Below, piece by piece: positions 1 through 9,343 of a DNA stretch of 64,000 nucleotides. Source of the DNA: Dactylis glomerata (lineage: Eukaryota; Streptophyta; Magnoliopsida; Poales; Poaceae). The position numbers and the translations under genes were made by a program. The notes under the pieces were generated by a model that worked only from the letters and a program-made list of their open reading frames with translations, was not told the origin of the DNA and searched no databases. The stretch is taken from NCBI GenBank assembly GCA_007115705.1, contig QXEO01000210.1:1054001-1118000 (forward strand), written 5' to 3'. How positions within the stretch are numbered: the first letter of the stretch is position 1; every line of letters begins with the position of its first letter.

Positions 1-1848
1 AGAGGTGTTTATAAAAATTTCAAATGGTGTTGGTAAAGAGAAAAAGGTTTGTGCAAAATAGTGGTACAAGAAGGAGCTTGTGTAGACTGCGGCTTAGGCT
101 TTTTCATGTCATGCTTGATGTCTTTTTGATAGTATGCTTAGTGGTTTCGCTGTAGCATGACTTGTCTCAAATAACTGAGATTGCTTAATGAGCCTTTGAA
201 AAAATCATGCGTTCTTTTTATTGTATGGAAGCATTATTTTGGTTTTCTCCTTGATGCTTTATTTGGGTTGACTTGGCGCATGCTCACACATGTTAGACTC
301 TTACAAAGTCACCATTAGCCTTCATGATCATTTAGTTTTTGACTTTTGATGCCATCGTATGCTTCTTTTAATGTCGCTTTGTCGCTTTGCATGATTATGG
401 CCATTATTGCTCTCTTAGTTGGTCGCTCCCAGTCTTTTGCTAGCCCTCGCCTTGTACTAAGTATGAGCTCTACTCGTGCATCCAACTCCTAAAAGCCAAA
501 GTTTTCCAAAGTGTCCACCATACATACCTACTAGCAATTTGCTATTCCAAGTAAATTTGACTTGCTTTTATTTTCTCTTCAAATTAAACTCTTACGAGTG
601 TTATGCGAAATTCGGTCAGTAAAGCTCTCACGAACCGGAAGGCACACTTTACTTTTTCCTGTTCTTAAAAATTTGACATTGTGGTCTTTTATGTTGAGTT
701 GTTATGCTTGCAAGTTGTAAGTTGGATTCTAGCCCAGCCATGCTGTCATGGGGCAAGATTTCAACATTGCACTCCTATTTGAGTTGATATCGTGATCTTT
801 TGTTTATGGATGCCCGCGGTGTGAAATGAATTGGGAATCTTGTGAGGATCATGGAGTTTTTATATGTGTTAGGGAAACGCCGGGCCGCCAATCTAAGCCA
901 TGCATAATTCATGGTGGAAATTTGCAGCATACCCATGGTGAACATTCGACGACGCATCTCACAATAAAAAGCTAAACAATATAGCAAATAAAAGAGATGT
1001 CGAGGTGTTCATTGTCTGCTTGTCCTGTCATTTTGGTGTGGGCTTGTTCCATGTCATCGGGCACGGAGGTACCCCATTGGCGGTTCTCAATGATATGCAT
1101 ATACTTACAATGACAAGAGCCTTGCTTGGGACTCTAAGTAAAGTAGCATGAGGTTTGGGTACTCATATTCACGGGGCACGAGGTTTTCAACTTATGATTT
1201 GTCAAGCATATGCATCATAATTGTTCTCGCATTAACTTTAACCATTCAAGATGCTTATGATGGGGGCAATGAGAGCTCAAAGCCGGTAAGTACCATAATG
1301 TTTGAAGGTTATAAAACTTGCAATCACTGCTTCCCTCTGCGAAGGGCCTTTCTTTTACTTTTATGTTGAGTCACCACCTTCTTTCTTTATGCACCATTAA
1401 GAGAGCATAGTTGTCATTCTTAGTGTGATATGCATTGTCCCAAAGTTCATTGATTGATTCATATTGTTGGTTTCACTTGTTCTTAAATTATTTGTATCTA
1501 CTCGCCCTCTTAAACTTTGAGGTGTCCTATGCATTTATGTTTTGCTCTCTTTGAAGGACAAGCTGAAAACCATTTGTATGTTTTTCCTTATGATTTGAAC
1601 ACACGTTTGACTTTCATTGTTTCATTATCATGATCTTTTGTTTGTGTTCATTTGCATGTTTACAACATGGTTGCTAAGTTCTTATTGTCATGATTATATC
1701 TTTCATGCCCATGTTTTAAGTTCTATTGATCCCAGCACCAATGCTTACATATATGATCAAGATTGTGTAGGTGCATGTCACCTCAAAAATTATTCTTTGT
1801 TATCACTTACCTACTCGAGGACGAGCAGGAGTTAAGCTTGGGGATGCT
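1..1848 (+). mobile_element. Non-coding 3' internal region of the upstream A unit (cassette type I)
   Basis: This stretch is collinear with and nearly identical to 30572-32423 of element D and ends at the polypurine tract. The short ORFs in it are not conserved and are not called as genes. The block of about 486-1318 is the type I version of an exchangeable cassette; in the second A unit the same place is filled by an unrelated type II sequence (about 6160-6655). Confidence 0.75.
1834..1847 (+). other. Polypurine tract before LTR 1849-3471
   Basis: AAGCTTGGGGATGC stands one base before the LTR start. The same string precedes the 3' LTRs of the A right unit (7174-7187), D (32409-32422) and E (37539-37552, minus); B has a two-base variant (14754-14767). 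By position this is the plus-strand priming site. Confidence 0.75.
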
Positions 1849-3471
1849 TGATACGTCTCAAACGTATCTATAATTTTTGATGCTCCATGCTTGTTTTCAC
1901 ACCATTTGCCTATTGTTTCGTTACACTTAGTGGCACTTTTATACATTTTCCGGAACTAACCTATTAACGAAGTGCCACAGTGCCAGTTTCCTGTTTTCTG
2001 CTGTTTTTGTGTTTCAGAAGTGATACACAGGAAATATTCTCGGAATTGGACGAAACAAGTTCCTGAAGTCATATTTTACCCGGAAGCTTCCAGACATCCG
2101 AAGAAGTGTCAGAGGGGGGCCACCAGGGCCCCACACAAGGGGGCGGCGCGGCCTGGCCCCTGGCCATGCCACCCCTGTGTGAGAGCTCCTGGCTCCACCT
2201 CTGACATCGCCCCTTCGCCTATAAGTACCCCCCGACGAGAAAAACCTAAGGGCCCGATCAGTTTTCCAGAATACATCGCGATCCACCGCCACCGTCGACC
2301 CGAAGATCGGGAGGGTCCAGAAGCTCTTCCCGGCACCTTGCCGGAGAGGGGAATCGCCACCGGAGGTCTTCTTCATCGCCATGCTTGCCTCCGGAGCGAT
2401 GAGTGAGTAGTCTACCTTGGACTATGGGTCCATAGCAGTAGCTAGATGGTTGTCTTCTCCACCATGTGCTTCATGTTTAGATCTCATGAGCTGCCCTACA
2501 TGATTGAGATCACCGTTATGTAATTCTATGATGTTGGTTTGTTGGGATCCGATGAATATTGGTGTTTATGATTAAGTTGCTGTACTGAATTATATCTTTT
2601 GTTATCTCTATGTTGTTTATGATCTTGCATGCTCTCCGTTGTTAGTAGCTATCTTGGCCGAGTAGTTGCTAGTGACTCCAAGAGGGGGTATTTATGCTCG
2701 ATAGTGGGTTCATGTCTCTATTTCACCTGGGGGAGTGACAGAAACCTCTAAGGTGGTAGATGTGCTGTTGCTACTAGGGAGAAAACAACATTCATATGCT
2801 CAAGGGCATATGCTTTGTTTACATTACACACTTTGCTTAATGCAATTATCTGTTGTTCGCAACTTAATACTTTTGGGGTGTTCGGATGATATCCCCGGGG
2901 GTGGATTATTAGTCATAGATGCAGTTGGATGGCGGTCTATGTATTTTGTTGTAATGCCCAGAGTAAATCTCATAGTGATCTTCTTGACATATCACGTTAT
3001 CTTTATTCTATCAATTGCCCAACTGTAATTTGTTTACCCAGCATGTTATTTTATCTATGGAGAGACACCACTAGTGAACTGTGGACCCCGGTCCTATTTT
3101 AATCATATTGCAATCACCTGTTTACTTTTCCCGCACTGTTTACTTTACTCGCATATTACTACTGTTTTCCACTCGATACACTCATAACCTTTGTTTCAAG
3201 CAAACCGGTGAGATTGACAACCTCATCGCAAGTTGGGGACAAAGTATTTGTTTGTGTGTGTGCAGGTTCCACAAACACCTTCAGTCGTCATCGTCTCTCT
3301 TCTCCTGATCGATAAACCTTGGTTTCTTAACTGAGGGAAAACTAGCCGCTACACTCATCATACCTTCCTCTTGGGGTTCCCAACGGGCTGGTCATCACCA
3401 CGCACAAGGACTTACTGCTCCCACGTCAACTAAACGCCACAGTCTTTTCTGGCGCTATCACACGAGTAGCA
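1849..3471 (+). repeat. LTR of element A (left of the two in the window)
   Basis: It starts TGATACGTCTC and ends in GAGTAGCA; 1623 bp. A TATA-like TATAAGT lies at 2220-2226 after a GC-rich block, consistent with a U3 promoter. The last about 65 bp differ from the D, C and solo LTRs and include a primer-site-like TGGCGCT at 3450-3456. Compared with the right LTR (7189-8793), most of the sequence is nearly identical, but the GC-rich block at about 2083-2215 is clearly different. Confidence 0.85.
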
Positions 3472-3481
3472 GCTTCTTTTC

Positions 3482-3499
3482 TGGCGCCGTTGCCGGGGA
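3482..3499 (+). other. Primer binding site of element A (tRNA-Asp)
   Basis: TGGCGCCGTTGCCGGGGA is complementary to the 3' end of plant tRNA-Asp including CCA and lies 10 nt after the LTR end. The same 18 nt are used by B, D and E, and by C with two mismatches. Confidence 0.85.
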
Positions 3500-3672
3500 A
3501 GAGAGAAGACTTCTGCGAGGGGAGTTCTTCGCACACACATTCTTTACTTTGTTATTTGTTTTGCTTTACTTTATTTTATTTTACCTGCATTGTTTTTTTA
3601 TCAAAAACCCAAAAAAATTAGAATCCTTTGTAGTTGGTTTTACTTGTCTTGCTTTTATCATGCTTTCTATCA

Positions 3673-4626
3673 ATGGTTGGTTTCTTTGAAACTAAATCTT
3701 TTTGGCAAGGTGGGTTCACGGAAGAGCAGCAAAATTATTATGATGAATACCGCTTGTCACAAAAAGGGAAACACTTATGGGAACAAATCAATAGATTATA
3801 TATCATTGCTAGAAATGTGTGCTCTACTTATAATGTTACTTATTGCTTTGATGAATCTTGTTGCTGTAGGAGGTATAAACACCTCCCTTTTCAATGTGAG
3901 TATAATGATGATGTTACCATATCTTCTTATATTAATGGAAATTACGACTTTTATGATGTGGAACAAATTGAAGAATTTATTGCTTGGAAGGGTGCATTCG
4001 AACTTGCTTATTTGCTTGAGAATACTAATGATGCACCTTATAAATATGAGGTTTATGATATACTCACATTTTGCTTTGATAATTACAAGGAAGGAAATGG
4101 CTATATTCTTAAATATCTTAATAGATGCTTTCCAACGGAAGAGACCAATGCCTTGAAGGAGCCTATGGAAGAAGAAATTGGAAGCTCATTGGATGAAAAA
4201 GAGGAGGAGAGTGATGATCAAGAGGAGGAAGAATGGAGCTACCCATGTCTACCTCCCAATAAGAGTAACTCTTTAACTAATATCTTATTTGATAGCCCTC
4301 CATGCTTAACAAAAGAGGGTGAGTGTGATATTTATATTGTTGAGTTTATTCATGATGCTACTGAAAATTATTATGAGAGAGGAAAATATGGTTGTTGGAA
4401 TTCTCATGTTACTAAAACACCTCTCTTTATATTGAAAGTTCTGAAGTTGCTCTTGTTTTATCTACCCATACTTGTGACTATGTGCTTCTTTGATTTATTT
4501 TATTACAAGATTCTTATGCATAGGAAGTGGGTTAGACTTAAATGTGTTTTATATTTGCTCCTTGATGCTCTTTTGGCTTCCATTCATATTTCTTATGTGA
4601 GCATCTTCGCAATTTTCTGGGCCTAG
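3673..4626 (+). CDS. Retrotransposon accessory ORF in gag position, acidic, two C-terminal membrane segments
   Basis: The predicted protein has 317 residues, starting at the ATG for MVGFFETK; upstream in-frame codons to 3634 have no ATG. It lies where gag normally begins, but I see no Gag, zinc-knuckle or protease motif. Visible parts are a Tyr/Cys-rich N-terminal half, a strongly acidic Glu/Asp stretch around residues 170-200, then a motif HDATENYYERGK at about 235-250. Two hydrophobic segments follow (about 255-280 and 290-317), separated by a short basic loop HRKW. The C-terminal third is clearly homologous to the ORF of element E (40111-40950), although the N-terminal parts differ. The stop codon TAG falls inside the first hairpin of the conserved stem-loop element. 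The function is unknown; a membrane-associated accessory or envelope-like role is inference only. The intact frame suggests recent activity or constraint. Confidence 0.6.
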   Translation: MVGFFETKSFWQGGFTEEQQNYYDEYRLSQKGKHLWEQINRLYIIARNVCSTYNVTYCFDESCCCRRYKHLPFQCEYNDDVTISSYINGNYDFYDVEQIEEFIAWKGAFELAYLLENTNDAPYKYEVYDILTFCFDNYKEGNGYILKYLNRCFPTEETNALKEPMEEEIGSSLDEKEEESDDQEEEEWSYPCLPPNKSNSLTNILFDSPPCLTKEGECDIYIVEFIHDATENYYERGKYGCWNSHVTKTPLFILKVLKLLLFYLPILVTMCFFDLFYYKILMHRKWVRLKCVLYLLLDALLASIHISYVSIFAIFWA

Positions 4627-4670
4627 CTCAAAGGCGTTAAAGAAAAGCACTCTTGGGAGATAACCCAATG
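4622..4670 (+). promoter_or_regulatory. Conserved double stem-loop after the ORF (element A)
   Basis: Two small hairpins can be drawn: GCCT-AGCTCAA-AGGC and, 19 nt further on, TTGGG-AGATAA-CCCAA. The same 49-50 nt recur in B (12194-12243), C (17264-17313, minus), D (29506-29555) and E (40042-40090, minus). In A, D and E the element directly follows the stop codon of the ORF. It is probably an RNA-level cis element such as packaging, translation or export; this is inference. Confidence 0.55.
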
Positions 4671-7188
4671 TTTTATTTTCAGTACTTTTTCTTTTATTTG
4701 AGTCTTGGAAGTCATTACTGCTGTAATGACCGCTCCTTATCTTGTTTATTTCGTTTTGTGCCAAGAGAAGCCTCTAATTTGAGTGAGGTAAAGATTTGGG
4801 GTTATTGCTGTCCTGAAACTGTTTTCGGTGCTGCACCGTAAAAATTCGTAAAAATTCACTGTTTATATTTTGGACCTGCGATTTCTTGTGCATATGCCCC
4901 AGGTTATATCCAAACTTTTCTTAGTTGAACACTTTTTGATTTGAGCAACGGAAAATCCCTCAAAAATTCGTCCTTTGTCAGCTGTCCAGTTTTGACAGAT
5001 TTCTGCCAGTATTTGTTTTTGCCACTTTATCGCTCTCTTTTGAGTTCTTTTTTATCATGGAACTCTTGTGGAAGTTGCTACAGTATTATATACTTTATAT
5101 GTGGTGGTTTTGGGTTGAAACCTGAAGCTAAAAGAGGTTGAATATATTTTATGCTTACACTAATGTTGCTAATAGAATTGTGTTTAGTTTTGTATGAAGG
5201 AAGTTTTCAAGTGTAGGGATTGGAGAATGATGAGATGAGTTGAAGAATGGACAAAATCTCAAGCTTGGGGATGCCCATGCATCACCCCAAGAAATATCCA
5301 AGAAGTACAAGCGTCAAAGCTTGGGGATGCCCCCGAGGCACCCCTTCTTCATCGGCAAAAATCAGGTCACCTTTCAAGACAATATATTTTTATTGCTTCA
5401 TGCACTATGTGTTTTTCTTGGAGCGTCAGTTGTTTTAGTTTTCTTAGTTGGTTTAGTTTGTTTGTTTGCTGCAATAAATGGTTGGACCCCAACAAATTTC
5501 CTTTGGAGGAGATGTACTCGTTTTCATTTGCAAAGATCGCTCTAGTTTTCACTCTTATTAAAAATCGAGCGTTCATCTTTTTCTGCTACTGCTTTTGGTT
5601 TTCGTTTTCGCCTTGATATGCGTTCAGATCTTGTCATATCTTTTCATCAAGGTGTATTTTTGCCTCTGGTCTTCATTGGTTTTCATCAAAAGAGGTGTTT
5701 ATAAAAGTTTCAAATGGTGTTGGAAAAGAGAAAAAGCTTTGTGCAAAATAGTGGTACAAGAAGGAGCTTGTGTAGACTGCGGCTTAGGCTTTTTCATGTC
5801 ATGCTAGATGTCTTTTTGATAGTATGCTTAGTGGTTTTGCTGTAGCATGACTTGTCTCAAATAACTGAGATTGCTTAATGAGCCTTTGAAAAAATCATGC
5901 GTTGTTTTTATTGTATGGAAGCATTATTTTGGTTTTCTCCTTGATGCTTTATTTGGGTTGACTTGGCGCATGCTCACACATGTTAGACTCTTACAAAGTC
6001 GCCATTAGAATTCATGATCATTTAGTTTTTGACTTTTGATGCCATCGTATGCTTCTTTTAATGTCGCTTTGTCGCTTTGCATGATTATGGCCATTATTGC
6101 TCTCTTAGTTGGTCGCTCCCAGTCTTTTGCTAGCCCTCGCCTTGTACTGAGTATGAGCTCTACTTGTGCATCCAACTCCTAAAAGCCAAAGTTTGTCATT
6201 GTGTCCACTATAAATTCCTATGCATGGTATTTGTAAGCCATTCCAAAGTAAAATTTTCGTGTGCTACCTTTCAAAAACCTTCAAAATACCTCTCGTTTTG
6301 TGACACTGTTTTCAGCTCATGGGGACGTAGTGGTCGGATTTGCTATCTTCCATATTGCTTATTCCAAAAAAGAAAAAAAAGGGAAAAAAGAAAGAAAAAA
6401 AGGGACTCCTCCAAAGAATGTGAATGTTGGTGGGCACCCGATGGAATCGGTTAGCCATGGTATGTGAAAGGAAAAGGTGGGGAGGAGTGCCAAGTTTTAT
6501 AAAAAGAGCACAAGAGTGCCAATCTCTCTCTCAAAAACTTGCTTTATTTTTGTATGGAAGATAGTAAGAACCCCATTGCCAGTCGTTGACAAAGACAACC
6601 ACCTCTCAAAATCAAGTTTTATCTCTATTTTACAAATGAAAAGCTCTAGCACATGTTTAAATCACTGCTTCCCTCTGTGAAGGGCCTTTCTTTTACTTTT
6701 ATGTTGAGTCACCACCTTCTTTCTTTATGCACCATTAAGAGAGCATAGTTGTCATTCTTAGTGTGATATGCATTGTCCCAAAGTTCATTGATTGACTCAT
6801 ATTGTTGGTTTCACTTGTTATTAAATTATTTGTATCTAGTCGCCCTCTTAAACTTTGAGGTGTCCTATGCATTTATGTTTTGCTCTCTTTGAAGGACAAG
6901 CTGAAAACCATTTGTATGTTTTTCCTTATGATTTGAACACACGTTTGACTTTCATTGTTTCATTATCATGATCTTTTGTTTGTGTTCATTTACATGTTTA
7001 CAACATGGTTGCTAAGTTCTTATTGTCATGATTATATCTTTCATGCCCATGTTTTAAGTTCTATTGATCCCAGCTCACCAATGCTTACATATATGATCAA
7101 GATTGTGTAGGTGCATGTCACCTCAAAAATTATTCTTTGTTATCACTTACCTACTCGAGGACGAGCAGGAGTTAAGCTTGGGGATGCT
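4671..7188 (+). mobile_element. Non-coding 3' internal region of element A (cassette type II)
   Basis: About 2.5 kb without a convincing ORF, homologous to the matching parts of B, C, D and E. It holds the paired internal polypurine-like motifs (5261-5274 and 5317-5330), the type II cassette (about 6160-6655) with a purine-rich AAAAAG stretch near 6365-6405, and the terminal polypurine tract at 7174-7187. Confidence 0.7.
5261..5330 (+). other. Pair of internal polypurine-like motifs, 56 nt apart (element A)
   Basis: AAGCTTGGGGATGC occurs at 5261-5274 and again at 5317-5330. It is the same 14-mer that forms the 3' polypurine tract. D has the pair at 30147 and 30203 with the same 56 nt spacing, and related pairs occur in B, C and E. 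By analogy with central polypurine tracts it could prime plus-strand DNA internally; that role is inference. Confidence 0.5.
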
Positions 7189-8793
7189 TGATACGTCTTA
7201 AACGTATCTATAATTTTTGATGCTCCATGCTTGTTTTTACACCATTTGCCTATTGTTTCGTTACACTTAGTGGCATTTTTATACATTTTCCGGAACTAAC
7301 CTATTAACGAAGTGCCACAGTGCCAGTTTCCTGTTTTCTGCTGTTTTTGTGTTTCAGAAGTGATACACAGGAAATATTCTCAGAATTGGACGAAACAAGT
7401 TCCTGAAGTCATATTTCACGGGGAAGCTTCCAGACATCCGAAGACCTGACGGAGTGGGGCCACGTGGGGCCCAGACACAGGGGCGGCGTGGCCACCCCCT
7501 GGCCGCGCCAGCCCCGTGTGAGGGGGCGTGGTCCCTCCTCTGACATCGCCCCTTCGCCTATATATACCCCCTGACGAGAAAAACCTAAGGCCCCGATCAG
7601 TTTTCCAGAATACATCGCGATCCGCCGCCGCCGTCGACCCGAAGATCGGGAGGGTCCAGAAGCTCTTCCCGGCACCCTGCCGGAGAGGGGAATCGCCACC
7701 GAAGGTCTTCTTCATCGCCATGCTTGCCTCCGGAGCGATGAGACTATGGGTCCATAGCAGTAGCTAGATGGTTGTCTTCTCCACCATGTGCTTCATGTTT
7801 AGATCTCATGAGCTGCCCTACATGATTGAGATCACCGTTATGTAATTCTATGATGTTGGTTTGTTGGGATCCGATGAATATTGGTGTTTATGATTAAGTT
7901 GCTGTACTGAATTATATCTTTTGTTATCTCTATGTTGTTTATGATCTTGCATGCTCTCCGTTGTTAGTAGCTATCTTGGCCGAGTAGTTGCTAGTGACTC
8001 CAAGAGGGGGTATTTATGCTCGATAGTGGGTTCATGTCTCTATTTCACCTGGGGGAGTGACAGAAACCTCTAAGGTGGTAGATGTGCTGTTGCTACTAGG
8101 GAGAAAACAACATTCATATGCTCAAAGGCATATGCTTTGTTTACATTACACACTTTGCTTAATGCAATTATCTGAAGTTCGCAACTTAATACTTTTGGGG
8201 TGTTCGGATGATATCCCCGGGGGTGGATTATTAGTCATAGATGCAGTTGGATGGCGGTCTATGTATTTTGTTGTAATGCCCAGAGTAAATCTCATAGTGA
8301 TCTTCTTGACATATCACGTTATCTTTATTCTATCAATTGCCCAACTGTAATTTGTTTACCCAGCATGTTATTTTATCTATGGAGAGACACCACTAGTGAA
8401 CTGTGGACCCCGGTCCTATTTTAATCATATTGCAATCACCTGTTTACTTTTCCCGCACTGTTTACTTTACTCGCATATTACTACTGTTTTCCACTCGATA
8501 CACTCATAACCTTTGTTTCAAGCAAACCGGTGAGATTGACAACCTCATCGCAAGTTGGGGACAAAGTATTTGTTTGTGTGTGTGCAGGTTCCACAAACAC
8601 CTTCAGTCGTCATCGTCTCTCTTCTCCTGATCGATAAACCTTGGTTTCTTAACTGAGGGAAAACTAGCCGCTACACTCATCATACCTTCCTCTTGGGGTT
8701 CCCAACGGGCTGGTCATCACCACGCACAAGGACTTACTGCTCCCACGTCAACTAAACGCCACAGTCTTTTCTGGCGCCATCACACGAGTAGCA
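7189..8793 (+). repeat. 3' LTR of element A (right)
   Basis: Starts TGATACGTCTT and ends in GAGTAGCA; 1605 bp. A TATATATA-type box is visible near 7559-7566. Relative to the left LTR it lacks an 18 bp stretch near 7740 and carries a different GC-rich block just upstream of the TATA box. It abuts minus-strand element C at 8794. Confidence 0.85.
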
Positions 8794-9343
8794 GTATGTA
8801 TGGTGGACACAATGGCAAACTTGGTTTTTAGGAGTTGGATGCACGAGTAGAGCTCATACTCAGTACAAAATGAGGGCTAGCAAAAGACTGGGAGCGACCA
8901 ACTAAGAGAGCAATAACGGCCATAATCATGCATAGCGATAAAGCGACATTAAAAGAAGCATAAGATGGCATCAAAAGTCAAAAACTAAATGATCATAGAG
9001 GCAATGACGACTTTGTATGAGTCAAACATGTGTGAACATGCGCCAAGTCAACCCAAATAAAGCATCAAAGGAGAAAACCAAAATAATGCTTCCAAATAAT
9101 TAAAACAACACATGATTTTTTCAAAGGCTCATTAAGCAATCTCAGTTATTTGAGACAAGTCATGCTACAGCAAAACCATTAAGCATACTATCAAAAAGAC
9201 ATCAAGCACGACATGCAAAAGCCTAGGCCGCAGTCTACACAAGCTCCTTCTTGTACCACTTTTTTGTATAAAGCTTTTTCTCTTTTCCAACACCATTCAA
9301 ACTTTTTATAACCAACTCTTTTTTGAAAACCAACATGGACCAG
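8794..9343 (-). mobile_element. Element C, 3' internal segment (minus strand) between A and B
   Basis: The sequence is the reverse complement of the 3' internal region seen in B at about 13230-13780 and in the other elements. It was cut from the rest of C by the insertion of B: the ACCAG at 9339-9343 is repeated right after B at 16268-16272. The rest of C towards its 3' LTR must lie left of A, beyond the window. Confidence 0.75.

Larger units (their letters stand above)
1..8793 (+). mobile_element. Gypsy element A, shared-LTR tandem, left end outside window
   Basis: The order is internal 3' region (1-1848), LTR (1849-3471), primer site, internal region (3472-7188), LTR (7189-8793). Both LTRs are preceded by the same polypurine tract, so the left LTR is at once the 3' LTR of one unit and the 5' LTR of the next. 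This is the layout left by unequal recombination between related copies. The tRNA-Asp primer site and the gag-position ORF place it near the Athila lineage of Ty3/gypsy. There is no reverse transcriptase, RNase H or integrase. A sits in minus-strand element C, whose sequence resumes at 8794; GTATG at 8794-8798 would be the right target duplication, but its partner lies outside the window. Confidence 0.8.

Noticed and set aside
1972..2406. 144-codon ORF in the A LTR with GC-rich, Arg/Pro-rich product; similar ORFs in every LTR (e.g. 25722-26156, 32547-32984, 37161-37415)
   Set aside because: They recur only because the LTR recurs, overlap frames on both strands in a GC-rich promoter block, and show no domain. 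Treated as LTR sequence.
6365..6405. AAAAAG-rich purine stretch in cassette II as a possible LINE or SINE poly(A) end
   Set aside because: It is an internal part of cassette II shared by A, B and E, without target duplications.
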